Origin: Streptomyces sp. NBC_00377 | GTDB taxonomy: Bacteria > Actinomycetota > Actinomycetes > Streptomycetales > Streptomycetaceae | Length of the DNA stretch: 64,000 nt | Assembly: GCF_036075115.1 (NCBI RefSeq) | Contig: NZ_CP107958.1 | Location: 434,001-498,000, forward strand | Direction of reading: 5' to 3' | Shown: in pieces, positions 56,322 to 64,000 of the stretch | Numbering within the stretch: the first letter of the stretch is position 1 | Layout of the letters: each line of letters starts with the position of its first letter | Notes under the pieces: generated by a model | Told to the model about the DNA's origin: nothing | Database searches by the model: none | What the model saw: only the letters and a program-made list of their open reading frames with translations | Program-made: the position numbers and the translations under genes

Positions 56322-57962
56322 ATGTCGATGCCGTCCGCAGTACGAAGCCCCGCCGCGCTCCCGGCGACGCTCCACCATCCCCATCCGGGCGGATCCCGGC
56401 TGGAGGGGCGTCGTGTCCCGCTGCTCGCCGTCCTCGCCGTGGTGCCTCTGTACGCGCTGTGGGCGGCGTTCTACGCCACGGGCGGCGGGGACCTGGCCGC
56501 GCAGGACGCGTGGGCGGGCTTCTTCGCCAGGAACCCGGGCACCCCGTACGGGTTGTTCTGGTTCGGCGGGGTCCACGTCGCCAACTACAGCGTGCTGTCG
56601 CCCCCCTTGATGGCGGTTCTGGGCGGGCGCACGGTCGCCGTGCTGGCCGGGGTCAGCGCCACCTGGCTACTGGGCAAGATCCTTCAGCGCACGCTGACGC
56701 GAGCCCCTCTGTGGCCCGCCCTGCTCGGCTCGCTGGGACTCTGGGTGAACGTCGCTCTGGGCCGTACGACATTCGCCCTCGGCTTGGCCTTCGGGCTCGC
56801 GGGCCTGCTCGCGCTGGCCGGGCGCCGCCCCCGGCCCGCCCGGCTCGCCGCCGGAGCCCTCGGCACGCTGCTCGCCACCCTGAGCAGCCCGGTGGCCGGC
56901 CTGTTCGCGCTGGTCGCGGGCGCCGGCTATCTGCTGGACCGGCAGTACGGCAAGTGCCTCGCTCTCGCCCTCCCGCCGGTCGCCGCCGTCGCCACGACCA
57001 CGCTGCTCTTTCCCTTCCACGGCGAGCAGCCCATGTCGGCAGCCCGCATGTCCCTGCCCGTGCTCATCTCCACCGCAGTGGTGTGGGTGTGCCCTCGCGC
57101 ATGGCGGGCGGTACGGGCCGGCGCGGTCCTCTACGGGGCGGGAGTCGTCCTGTGCTGGCTGATACCCAGCCCCATCGGCTCGAACGTCGAACGGCTGGGC
57201 GTCCACCTGGCTCCCGCGGTCCTGCTCGCGGGCCTGCTCCACACCCGCGCCGCGCCCCGCCTTCGCACGCAGGTCACGGCGCTGATCCTCACCGTGTCCG
57301 TGGTCCATCTCGCCAGGACCCCTGCCGACTGCCTGCGCGGTCCCGATCCCGTCCCTGCGTGGGCCATGCACACCTCCGGACTGCTCCAGGAACTCGACCG
57401 GCTCGGCGCGGACCGCGGTCGCCTGGAGGTGCCTGCCGCCGACGATCATCGCGAGGCCGCCCTCTTCGCCCCGGACGTGCAGCTGATGCGCGGCTTCAAC
57501 CAGCAGCTGGACAAGGTGCGGGGACGGATGTTTTACGAGGGCCGCCCCGACGCGCGGCGCTACCACGCCTGGCTGCGCCACTGGGCCGTCGGCTACGTCG
57601 CAGTGCACGACGGCCCACCCGATCGGACCGCCGTACGCGAGGCCGAACTGATCAAGCAGGGACAGGACTGGCTGGAGCCGGTCTGGCACGACCGCTACTG
57701 GACGCTCTACCGTGTCCGCGACACCCTCCCGCTCGCCTCCGCCCCGGCCGAGGTGCTGGCCGCCGGCGAGGCGGACGTGACCGTGCGCATGCCGCATGCC
57801 GGGACGGCCGTCGTGCGGGTCGTCCACTCGCCCTGGCTACAGGCCGAGGGCGCCTGTGTCAGCGCGGACGGACCCTGGACCCGGCTCACCGTGCCCAAGG
57901 CCGGCGTCTACCGGCTGACGTCGAGCTATCTGCGCTCGCCACCCGCGCCGCCCGACTGCTGA
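56322..57962 (+). CDS. Multi-pass membrane protein with extracellular C-terminal domain
   Basis: A 546-residue protein. Around nine hydrophobic helices occupy residues ~30-330 (VPLLAVLAVVPLYALWAAF, LGLAFGLAGLLALAG, VAGLFALVAGAGYLLD, LAPAVLLAGLLHT), followed by a ~210-residue soluble part (FNQQLDKVRGRMFYEGRPDA, WLEPVWHDRYWTLYRVRD). The overall layout resembles actinobacterial GT-C-like or polysaccharide-assembly membrane proteins, but no catalytic Asp/Glu motif stands out. The ATG at 56322 is used, with a second in-frame ATG two codons later. Monocistronic. Confidence 0.75.
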   Translation: MSMPSAVRSPAALPATLHHPHPGGSRLEGRRVPLLAVLAVVPLYALWAAFYATGGGDLAAQDAWAGFFARNPGTPYGLFWFGGVHVANYSVLSPPLMAVLGGRTVAVLAGVSATWLLGKILQRTLTRAPLWPALLGSLGLWVNVALGRTTFALGLAFGLAGLLALAGRRPRPARLAAGALGTLLATLSSPVAGLFALVAGAGYLLDRQYGKCLALALPPVAAVATTTLLFPFHGEQPMSAARMSLPVLISTAVVWVCPRAWRAVRAGAVLYGAGVVLCWLIPSPIGSNVERLGVHLAPAVLLAGLLHTRAAPRLRTQVTALILTVSVVHLARTPADCLRGPDPVPAWAMHTSGLLQELDRLGADRGRLEVPAADDHREAALFAPDVQLMRGFNQQLDKVRGRMFYEGRPDARRYHAWLRHWAVGYVAVHDGPPDRTAVREAELIKQGQDWLEPVWHDRYWTLYRVRDTLPLASAPAEVLAAGEADVTVRMPHAGTAVVRVVHSPWLQAEGACVSADGPWTRLTVPKAGVYRLTSSYLRSPPAPPDC

Positions 57963-58035
57963 ACCACCTGGCCTGGAGCGGCCGCTGTCGGGGTGCCGTG
58001 CGCCCCCGGCGGCCTCGGCATGCCCGTCAGCTTCT

Positions 58036-58061
58036 TGACGTAGCGTCATGACGTCCTGACG
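58036..58061. promoter_or_regulatory. Repeated TGACG motifs upstream of the reductase gene
   Basis: TGACGTAGCGTCA (58036-58048) is an inverted repeat with a 3-bp centre, followed by further TGACG units at 58049 and 58057. It lies about 150 bp before the reductase start. A regulator-binding cluster is possible; the cognate protein is unknown. Confidence 0.35.
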
Positions 58062-58208
58062 TGGAAAGCATCAACTGGGTGCGGTGTAGGAGAATGATCG
58101 CCCCGGGGAGCTGAATCATCCGCCTTACGAGGGATTCCCGCGAGCCGCGATGAATTGTGTGGCGCCGGACGGTCGTACTGTCGAATCCGTCACCGAGGAG
58201 GACTTCCG

Positions 58209-58772
58209 ATGCGCAGCGTGACCTATTCGATGGGCGTCTCGCTTGACGGCTACATCGTCGGGCCGGACGGCGGCTTCGACTGGACGGCGCCCGACAAAGA
58301 GGTCTTCCGCTTCTGGATCGACGAGATTCGAGAGGTCGGCGTCCACCTGTTGGGGCGGCGGCTGTACGAGACGATGCTGTACTGGGAGTCCGCCGACCAG
58401 GATCCGTCGCTCGACGACGCCATGCTCGAGTGGGCCGCGCTGTGGAAGCCGCTCCCGAAGGTGGTGTTCTCGACGACGCTCTCGGAGGTACAGGGCAGCG
58501 CCCGCCTGGCTTCCGGCAGCCCGGCGGAGGAGATCGAACGGTTGCGGGCCGAGCCGGGGGAAGGTGACATTGCGATCGGCGGCGCGACACTCGCCGCCGA
58601 GGCGGCCGCGTCGGGTCTGATCGACGAGTACCGGGCCGTTGTCTACCCGGTGCTGGTCGGCGGGGGCGTTCCGTTCTTTCCCCGGCACGAGCGCCGGGTG
58701 GACCTCGCGCTCGTCGAGACCCGCACCTTCCGCTCGGGAGTCGTCTACCTCCGCCACCGTGTGACGCGGTAG
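58209..58772 (+). CDS. Dihydrofolate reductase/RibD C-terminal domain family protein
   Basis: A 187-residue protein of the RibD_C/DHFR-like fold: VTYSMGVSLDGYIVGPDGGF at the start, HLLGRRLYETMLYW, GDIAIGGATLAAEAAASGLI with the NADPH-binding Gly pair, and YPVLVGGGVPFF. This is the stand-alone 'YyaP/YwjB-like' family, whose members reduce small substrates; it is not a true DHFR (no folate-site Asp/Glu set). GAGGAGG precedes the ATG by 8 nt. Confidence 0.85.
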   Translation: MRSVTYSMGVSLDGYIVGPDGGFDWTAPDKEVFRFWIDEIREVGVHLLGRRLYETMLYWESADQDPSLDDAMLEWAALWKPLPKVVFSTTLSEVQGSARLASGSPAEEIERLRAEPGEGDIAIGGATLAAEAAASGLIDEYRAVVYPVLVGGGVPFFPRHERRVDLALVETRTFRSGVVYLRHRVTR

Positions 58773-58932
58773 CCGGGTCGGCCACCTGGGACTGAAGGCC
58801 GCTGCGTCCTTAGGGCGGCACCGCTGCGGACGCCCCTCCAGCGGTACCGCCGTGCACGGTCCCCCGCCCGACGACAGGGGCCGCGTTCGGGTCCTGGCGG
58901 GTGGGCGTGAGTGCAGACCACCCGCCCTCGTC

Positions 58933-59712
58933 TCATCCTGCGTGCGTCGAACGCCGCAGGGGAGGCAGGTCCTCGTGGTGCGGCAACAGCGTCAGGGACC
59001 CCGGCGCCGGCAGGTGGATCCAGCCCTCGATTCGGGCGTCGTCCACCTCAGTGGCCGCCGGGCGCGCGGTCAGGCCGCGTGCCACCGCGCGCGCCGTCAA
59101 CGCGCACACCAGCGCGTCGAAGGCGTGCTCGCTCGCGTCGTACGCGCGGGCAGTCGGCGCATCGCATCGCAGCCAGGGCGCGGCGGCGAGAAGGGCGTCC
59201 ATCTGCCGGGGTCCTTGAAGAAGCTCCCAGCGGTGCCGGGACGCTTTCGGGTAGACCTCGGCGATCGGGCCATGTCCCGCCCGGTCGACGCGAACGCCGC
59301 GACGGTGGAGCTCGTCCTCCAGATGAGCCCACCGCGCGACCATGGCGCCGATCCGGTCGAAAGGAGCCGGAAGCGGGGCAGAGACGGGGTGGATCTGTTC
59401 GCGCACGATCCGGTCCGTCAACCGGTACCGCAGGTGGTCCTTACGGTAGCGCTCGCTGTCCTGGCCGCGGCCCGGCCACGGGGCCTCGGCGAGATGCGCC
59501 CCCACCGCGCGCACGAACTCGGCCGGCCATCCGAACGGCGTGTCGACGCCGGCCTGGTCACCGGGGCGCAGCCCTGTGAGCTCGCTGATCAGCTCGTCAT
59601 CAGTACACTTGAGCGTGGGAGGCTCGACTGTCGCCAGTCCGTCCGCCCACTCCACCACCGACAGAGCCGTCTTCGAACGGTCAGCCGACAGATCGATCCC
59701 CACCGTGCGCAT
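58933..59712 (-). CDS. DUF429 domain-containing protein
   Basis: A 259-residue protein. The N-terminal TVGIDLSADRSKTALSVVEW and QAGVDTPFGWPAEFVRAVG are the conserved Asp motifs of DUF429, an RNase-H-like fold, and YDASEHAFDALVCALTARA near the C-terminus is the third. Members are thought to be nucleases or nucleotidyl-binding proteins but none in this group is characterised here. ATG at 59712 or 59721; ribosome site weak. Monocistronic, convergent with the reductase gene. Confidence 0.78.
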   Translation of the reverse strand: MRTVGIDLSADRSKTALSVVEWADGLATVEPPTLKCTDDELISELTGLRPGDQAGVDTPFGWPAEFVRAVGAHLAEAPWPGRGQDSERYRKDHLRYRLTDRIVREQIHPVSAPLPAPFDRIGAMVARWAHLEDELHRRGVRVDRAGHGPIAEVYPKASRHRWELLQGPRQMDALLAAAPWLRCDAPTARAYDASEHAFDALVCALTARAVARGLTARPAATEVDDARIEGWIHLPAPGSLTLLPHHEDLPPLRRSTHAG

Positions 59713-60072
59713 GGCGCCCATGGTGGCAGGTCGCTGAGGTCTCGCGCTGGTGCGGAGTGACGCCCGTTCACGGCCTCGGCTCGGACACCGCAGACCCTGA
59801 ACGGGCGACTCGTTCACGGCGCCCGCGACAGGGGACCGCTGCTGCCGACCCACGTCGGCCTCGCCGTCTTCGCCGATGACCGGCCCGACCCGACTGCCGA
59901 CGGCGAACGTCACGGACCCCTCGGCACCACCGCCCCCCAGACGCGCGGTCGGCCCGCGGACACTGAGCTTCCGCCGCCGTTCACAAAGGGTCCGCCTCGC
60001 GGAAAGAGCTCCATTCAGGTTGCGAGGGAACGGTCATACCGCCCTGATCATGACAACTCCAGGATGGACCCA

Positions 60073-61491
60073 GTGACTGCTTCGACCACCCGCCGCCGGC
60101 GCAGGGGCCTTGTCCGATTCCTCGTCGCCGGACCGCTGCTGACCGCAGGCGCCCTGACCGCCGTCCCGGCCCATGCGGGGCCCGCCGACGACCTCCGCAT
60201 CAACGAGGTGGTCACCACCGGCGACGTCAACGACTCGATCGAGCTGTACAACAAGGGAACTGCCACGATCGACGTCTCGGGCTGGATCCTGAAGGACGAC
60301 GACAACGCACACAGCTACAAGATCGCCTCCGGGACCACCCTCGGCCCTGGGGCCTACCGGGCCTTCGACGTCCACGGCAAGTTCGGCCTGGGGCCCGACG
60401 ACGACGCCCGTCTCTACACGGCGGACGGCAAGACCCTCGTCGACCACTTCTCCTGGAGCGACCACTCAGCCCCCTCCTGGTCGCGCTGCCCCGACGGCAC
60501 CGGAACCTTCAGGCAGGCGGCCGTGACCCTCGGAGCCCCCAACAACTGCGGCGCCGGAGGTGGCGGCACGACCCCCGTGGCGTGGCCCGGCAGCAGCACG
60601 GCGACGACAGCCGACGCGTCCAACGCTTTCGGTGAGGACCTCAGCGGCCTCTTCCAGGAAGGCGGCGTGATGTGGGGCGCCCAGAACAGCGGCGAGTTGT
60701 GGCGGCTGGTCCGCGACGGCTCCGGCGGGTGGAAGCCCGACACCACGAACGGCTGGGGTGCCGGAAAGAAGGTGCACTACCCCAACGGCTCGGGCACCCC
60801 TGACGACGAGGGCGTCACCCTCACCGGTTCCGGTTCGACGGCCGGCGTGTACCTGGCCGCCGAACGCGACGGTGACAGCTCGGCCACCAGCCGACTGTCC
60901 GTACTGCGCTACGACATCTCAGGCAGCGGCACCGCCCTGACCGCGGCACAGGAGTGGAACCTCACCTCGGACCTGCCCCCGACAGGCTCCAACCTCGGGC
61001 TCGAAGGCATCGCCTGGGTACCCGACAACTACCTGACCACCGCCGGGTTCAAGGACGCCTCGACCGGCGCCGCCTACACCCCAGGCGCCTACGGCTCGCA
61101 CACCGGCGGTGTGTTCTTCCTCGGCGTCGAAGGCACCGGCATGATCTACGGCTACGTTCTTCAGGACTCCGGCGCCTTCACCCGTGTCGCCTCCATGAGC
61201 AGCGACATGGGCGGCGTCATGGAACTGCAATGGGAACCGCAGACCTCACACCTGTGGGTCGTCTGCGACGACACGTGCAGCGGTCAACACCGCACCATGC
61301 AGGTCAACGCCTCGGGGGCCTTCGCCACCACCGCGGTCTACAACCGCCCCACCGTCATGCCCAACTACAACAACGAGGGCTTCTCCCTGGCCGGCGTCGA
61401 TGAATGCACCGCCGGCTCCAAGCCGGTGTACTGGGCCGACGACTCCAACGACGGTGGCCATGCCCTCCGCAAGGGCGCCATCACCTGCTGA
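60073..61491 (+). CDS. Secreted protein with lamin-tail domain and beta-propeller-like C-terminal part
   Basis: A 472-residue exported protein. The N-terminus has an RRRRR tract and hydrophobic core (LVRFLVAGPLLTAGALTAVP, cleavage at AHA-GPA). Residues ~40-150 form a lamin-tail domain (DDLRINEVVTTGDVNDSIEL, SGWILKDDDNAHSYK). The remaining ~300 residues have repeated blades (GVMWGAQNSGELWRLVRDGS, LGLEGIAWVPDN, MELQWEPQTSHLWVVCDD), like phytase/SdiA-regulated propellers. The GTG at 60073 is used with AGGA upstream; ATG at 60064 is an alternative. A long terminator follows. Confidence 0.8.
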   Translation: MTASTTRRRRRGLVRFLVAGPLLTAGALTAVPAHAGPADDLRINEVVTTGDVNDSIELYNKGTATIDVSGWILKDDDNAHSYKIASGTTLGPGAYRAFDVHGKFGLGPDDDARLYTADGKTLVDHFSWSDHSAPSWSRCPDGTGTFRQAAVTLGAPNNCGAGGGGTTPVAWPGSSTATTADASNAFGEDLSGLFQEGGVMWGAQNSGELWRLVRDGSGGWKPDTTNGWGAGKKVHYPNGSGTPDDEGVTLTGSGSTAGVYLAAERDGDSSATSRLSVLRYDISGSGTALTAAQEWNLTSDLPPTGSNLGLEGIAWVPDNYLTTAGFKDASTGAAYTPGAYGSHTGGVFFLGVEGTGMIYGYVLQDSGAFTRVASMSSDMGGVMELQWEPQTSHLWVVCDDTCSGQHRTMQVNASGAFATTAVYNRPTVMPNYNNEGFSLAGVDECTAGSKPVYWADDSNDGGHALRKGAITC

Positions 61492-61494
61492 GCG

Positions 61495-61539
61495 ATGACG
61501 CGGGGCCCCGACCCGCACCGGGTCGGAGCCCCGCGTCAT
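61495..61539 (+). terminator. Long hairpin after the lamin-tail gene
   Basis: ATGACGCGGGGCCCCGACCC pairs with GGGTCGGAGCCCCGCGTCAT: about 21 bp (61495-61515 and 61519-61539) with one mismatch and a 3-nt loop, 3 bp after the stop. Confidence 0.85.
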
Positions 61540-62146
61540 GAACCCCGGCACAGTCGTGCTCGGGCCGGATCGTGCCTGCCGGCCACGATCCGCAACCGCG
61601 ATGCCGCCGGAAAGGCTGTTCGGCGTACGGCGCTTGTCTGCGACCGCACTTGACGCTCAGCAGCGCTGTCCGGCCGCCTGATCGCAGAGGGGCCGAACCA
61701 GCTCCCTGCCCGCCCCCTCACACGCCGTCACGTTTCGGACGGAGTTGCCCTGTCCGAGTGGATCCGTCGAGCATTGTTAGCGCACACATCCCCGAAGGGT
61801 CAAGGCTCTCCCGACCGACCGGCTCCGGATTCCCCGGCCGCGCGTCAGGTTCACCAAAGGCTGTGATCTGCCGGTTCGTTGGCGGGGCAGCGTCACTCCC
61901 GCCCTCACGGACAGGACGGTCAAGGATGGGCATGGTCTTTGTTTCCGCACTCTTGACCGTTCGACCGTGTTGACCCGCTGTTCACGCCAGCGTAAAAAAG
62001 GCGGAGTCGCTCGGCCGGTAGATCACCACCGATCGCACGGAAACGGCGCAGACGACAACCTGACAAAGCTCCGACAGAGCCGCCGTCCACCCGACCACCC
62101 CCTCGTCGCCGTCACAGCTCGGACGAGTGGCGTCCGATCACCTCGA
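61540..62146. other. Intergenic stretch before the arabinofuranosidase gene
   Basis: About 600 bp without a supported gene. It contains TTGTTAGCGCACACA at 61774-61788, close to the LacI-type operator at 62147, although no start codon lies downstream of it within a sensible distance. It may be a relic of a lost promoter or an auxiliary site for DNA looping. Confidence 0.4.
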
Positions 62147-62162
62147 TTGTTAGCGCTCACAA
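62147..62162 (+). promoter_or_regulatory. LacI-type operator before the arabinofuranosidase gene
   Basis: TTGTTAGCGCTCACAA: arms TTGT(T/G)A and (T/C)ACAA around a central AGCGCT, the pattern bound by LacI-family sugar regulators. It lies about 90 bp before the GTG at 62251, as expected for an operator of a hydrolase gene. Confidence 0.65.
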
Positions 62163-62250
62163 TTCGCCTGCTCGGGCAGGCGGACGTCCCCCCTGCTCCC
62201 TGCGCGTCCGGCGCCGGGCAGAGAAGAACGCAAGACGGAAGGGGTTCACA

Positions 62251-63744
62251 GTGACAGTCAGACACCTGAGAGGGATCCGGCTGAGGGTGGTGGGCGCGGT
62301 GCTCGCACTGCTCGCCGGTCTCCTGGCCGGCGTCCTCGGTACCGCGGGCACGGCCCAGGCCGCCTCGTCCCTGCCGTGCGACATCTACGCCTCGGCGGGC
62401 ACGCCCTGTGCCGCCGCCCACAGCACCACGCGAGCGCTCTACGCCGCCTACAACGGCCCGCTCTACCAGGTGAAGCGCGCATCGGACTCCGCCACCGCCG
62501 ACATCGGCGTACTCAGCGCCGGCGGCTACGCCAACGCGGCGGCGCAGGACTCCTTCTGCTCGGGCACGACCTGTGTCATCACCAAGATCTACGACCAGAG
62601 CTCGAACCACAACGACCTGACCATCGAGGGGCCGGGCGGCAACGGCGGCCAGGACGTCGGCGCGATCGCCAACGCGTTGCCGGTCACGGTCGGCGGCCAC
62701 GCCGCGTACGGCGTCTTCGTCTCCGCGGGCGTCGGCTACCGCGACAACAGCACCACGGGCATCGCCACCGGCAGCTCCCCCGAAGGTGCGTACATGGTGA
62801 CCAGCGGCCACCACGTGAACAACCGCTGCTGCTTCGACTACGGCAACGCCGAGACGTCCGGCAACGACACCGGCAACGGCCACATGGACGCGATCAACTT
62901 CGGTACGGAGTGCTGGTTCTCCTGTTCCGGATCCGGCCCCTGGGTCGAGGCGGACCTGGAGAACGGGCTGTTCTTCGGAGCGAACGGCCCCTACGCGGGA
63001 AACACCGGCATCTCCAGCGAGTACGTCACCGCCATGGAGAAGAACAACGGCAAGACGACCTACGCGATCAAGGGCGGCAACTCCCGGTCGGGCGCTCTGA
63101 GCACCTTCTACAACGGAGCCCTTCCCAACCTCGGCGGATACACCCCGATGCACCTCGAAGGCGCCATCGTCCTCGGCACCGGCGGTGACAACAGCAACGG
63201 CTCGGACGGCTCCTTCTTCGAAGGCGTCATGACCTCCGGCTACCCGACCGACGCCGCCGACAACGCCGTACAGGCGAACATCACCTCCGTCGCGTACACC
63301 ACCCCGGCCGCGGCCTTCCCCGTCGCCGGCACCGCCTATCGCCTGACCAACCCCAACTCCGGCAAGGTCCTGGATGCAGTCAACTGCGGGACCGCCAACG
63401 GGACTTCGGTCGACCTCTGGTCGTCGCTCGGCAACACCTGCCAGCAGTGGAAGTTCGCCGGCGCGGGCAACGGGCACTACACCATCACCAACGTCAACAG
63501 CGGCACGGTCCTGGACGACAAGAACTGCGCGCAGTCCAACGGAACGGCCGTCCAGCTGTGGGCCTCTCTCGGCAACAACTGCCAGCAGTGGGACGTCACC
63601 AGGGCCGGCACCCACTACACCCTCAGCAACGTCAACACCGGCATGACTCTGGACGTCACGAACTGCGCAACGGCCAACGGCACCGTCGTCCGCCAGTGGC
63701 AGCAGCTCGACAACACCTGTCAGCAGTGGGACATCGCCCCCTGA
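62251..63744 (+). CDS. Secreted alpha-L-arabinofuranosidase (GH54 type) with ricin-type lectin module
   Basis: A 497-residue enzyme. Signal peptide at 1-37 (VVGAVLALLAGLLAGVLG, then AQA-ASSLP). The catalytic domain (LPCDIYASAGTPCAAAHSTT, KIYDQSSNHNDLTIEG, RCCFDYGNAET, GTECWFSC) matches the ArabFuran_catal/AbfB domain of family GH54, with the conserved glutamate and many disulfide cysteines. Residues ~360-497 form three ricin-B repeats, each ending in CQQW (CQQWKF, CQQWDV, CQQWDI), typical of CBM13 rather than the CBM42 of fungal enzymes. GTG start with GGAAGGGG upstream. Releases arabinose from plant arabinan/arabinoxylan. Confidence 0.9.
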   Translation: MTVRHLRGIRLRVVGAVLALLAGLLAGVLGTAGTAQAASSLPCDIYASAGTPCAAAHSTTRALYAAYNGPLYQVKRASDSATADIGVLSAGGYANAAAQDSFCSGTTCVITKIYDQSSNHNDLTIEGPGGNGGQDVGAIANALPVTVGGHAAYGVFVSAGVGYRDNSTTGIATGSSPEGAYMVTSGHHVNNRCCFDYGNAETSGNDTGNGHMDAINFGTECWFSCSGSGPWVEADLENGLFFGANGPYAGNTGISSEYVTAMEKNNGKTTYAIKGGNSRSGALSTFYNGALPNLGGYTPMHLEGAIVLGTGGDNSNGSDGSFFEGVMTSGYPTDAADNAVQANITSVAYTTPAAAFPVAGTAYRLTNPNSGKVLDAVNCGTANGTSVDLWSSLGNTCQQWKFAGAGNGHYTITNVNSGTVLDDKNCAQSNGTAVQLWASLGNNCQQWDVTRAGTHYTLSNVNTGMTLDVTNCATANGTVVRQWQQLDNTCQQWDIAP

Positions 63745-63764
63745 CCGCACGACCGCGTCACCGA

Positions 63765-63794
63765 CGGCCCGCCGGACTCTCCACCGGCGGGCCG
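63765..63794 (+). terminator. Hairpin after the arabinofuranosidase gene
   Basis: CGGCCCGCCGG (63765-63775), loop ACTCTCCA and CCGGCGGGCCG (63784-63794): perfect 11-bp stem 21 bp after the stop. The remaining 63795-64000 shows no gene. Confidence 0.75.
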
Positions 63795-64000
63795 CCGACC
63801 CTCGGCATCGCGCCCCCGGACGAAGACGCCGGATCCCGCCGCGCTGCGGAACCACGGGCGAGGGCAGCGGACCGCCTACGCCCGCTGACCCGCCCTCGAC
63901 GCGAGCGAGAAGCCCACTGTTCAGCGGATGCGCACGACCGTCACCGCGCCACCGCCCTGATCCGGCCGGGAACCCGCCGCCCCGTCCCCGCGCACAGCAC

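Noticed and set aside
62023..63855. A 610-codon reverse frame opposite the arabinofuranosidase
   Set aside because: Shadow of the signal-peptide-bearing, domain-rich plus-strand gene.

Overview
The window is very GC-rich actinomycete DNA, almost certainly Streptomyces. Supporting signs are the snapalysin/LysR pair (snpA/snpR type), a large AfsR/SARP-type activator, two membrane serine/threonine kinases, a secreted RHS protein, GTG starts, ATGA and GTGA start-stop overlaps, and purine-rich ribosome binding sites. No rRNA, tRNA, CRISPR array or replication origin was seen.

Left part (1-23 kb). This is accessory, partly decayed sequence. Scraps of an integrase and of Tn3-family transposases flank a MarR regulator and an NmrA-type NAD(P)-binding protein whose promoter contains two near-identical palindromes. 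Next come a DUF1152 protein, fragments of a glycosyltransferase and of an MmyB-type regulator, a 2'-5' RNA ligase-like protein, the divergent LysR/snapalysin pair, a membrane kinase coupled to a single-pass partner, two methyltransferases, a VOC protein, a GNAT acetyltransferase, a HIT protein that ends in an IS605-like hairpin, a membrane protein, an ABC exporter, and a SARP regulator divergent from a small secreted cysteine protein.

Central part (23-40 kb). This is the metabolic core. A branched-chain-type 2-oxoacid dehydrogenase (E1 alpha, E1 beta, E2) is divergent from an Lrp/AsnC regulator. A HisC-like aminotransferase follows, with a PaaN-like protein 4 bp downstream that has lost all its catalytic residues. 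After four 99-bp tandem repeats come an intact paaN with thiolase, enoyl-CoA hydratase and 3-hydroxyacyl-CoA dehydrogenase, then paaABCDE, the ring epoxidase of phenylacetyl-CoA. No paaK (phenylacetate-CoA ligase) is visible. One reading is that phenylalanine is transaminated to phenylpyruvate, oxidatively decarboxylated to phenylacetyl-CoA by the dehydrogenase, and fed directly to PaaABCDE.

Right part (40-64 kb). It holds a secreted Ig-like/membrane protein, a hypothetical gene, a 1141-residue RHS-repeat protein followed by two very small membrane-protein genes, NADP-type glutamate dehydrogenase, a short element with 31-bp inverted ends directly before a cupin gene, a second kinase, an MHYT sensor, an HNH-like lipoprotein, a beta-lactamase remnant, a multi-pass membrane protein, a RibD/DHFR-like reductase, a DUF429 protein, a secreted lamin-tail protein, and a secreted GH54-type arabinofuranosidase with a ricin-type lectin module under LacI-like operators.
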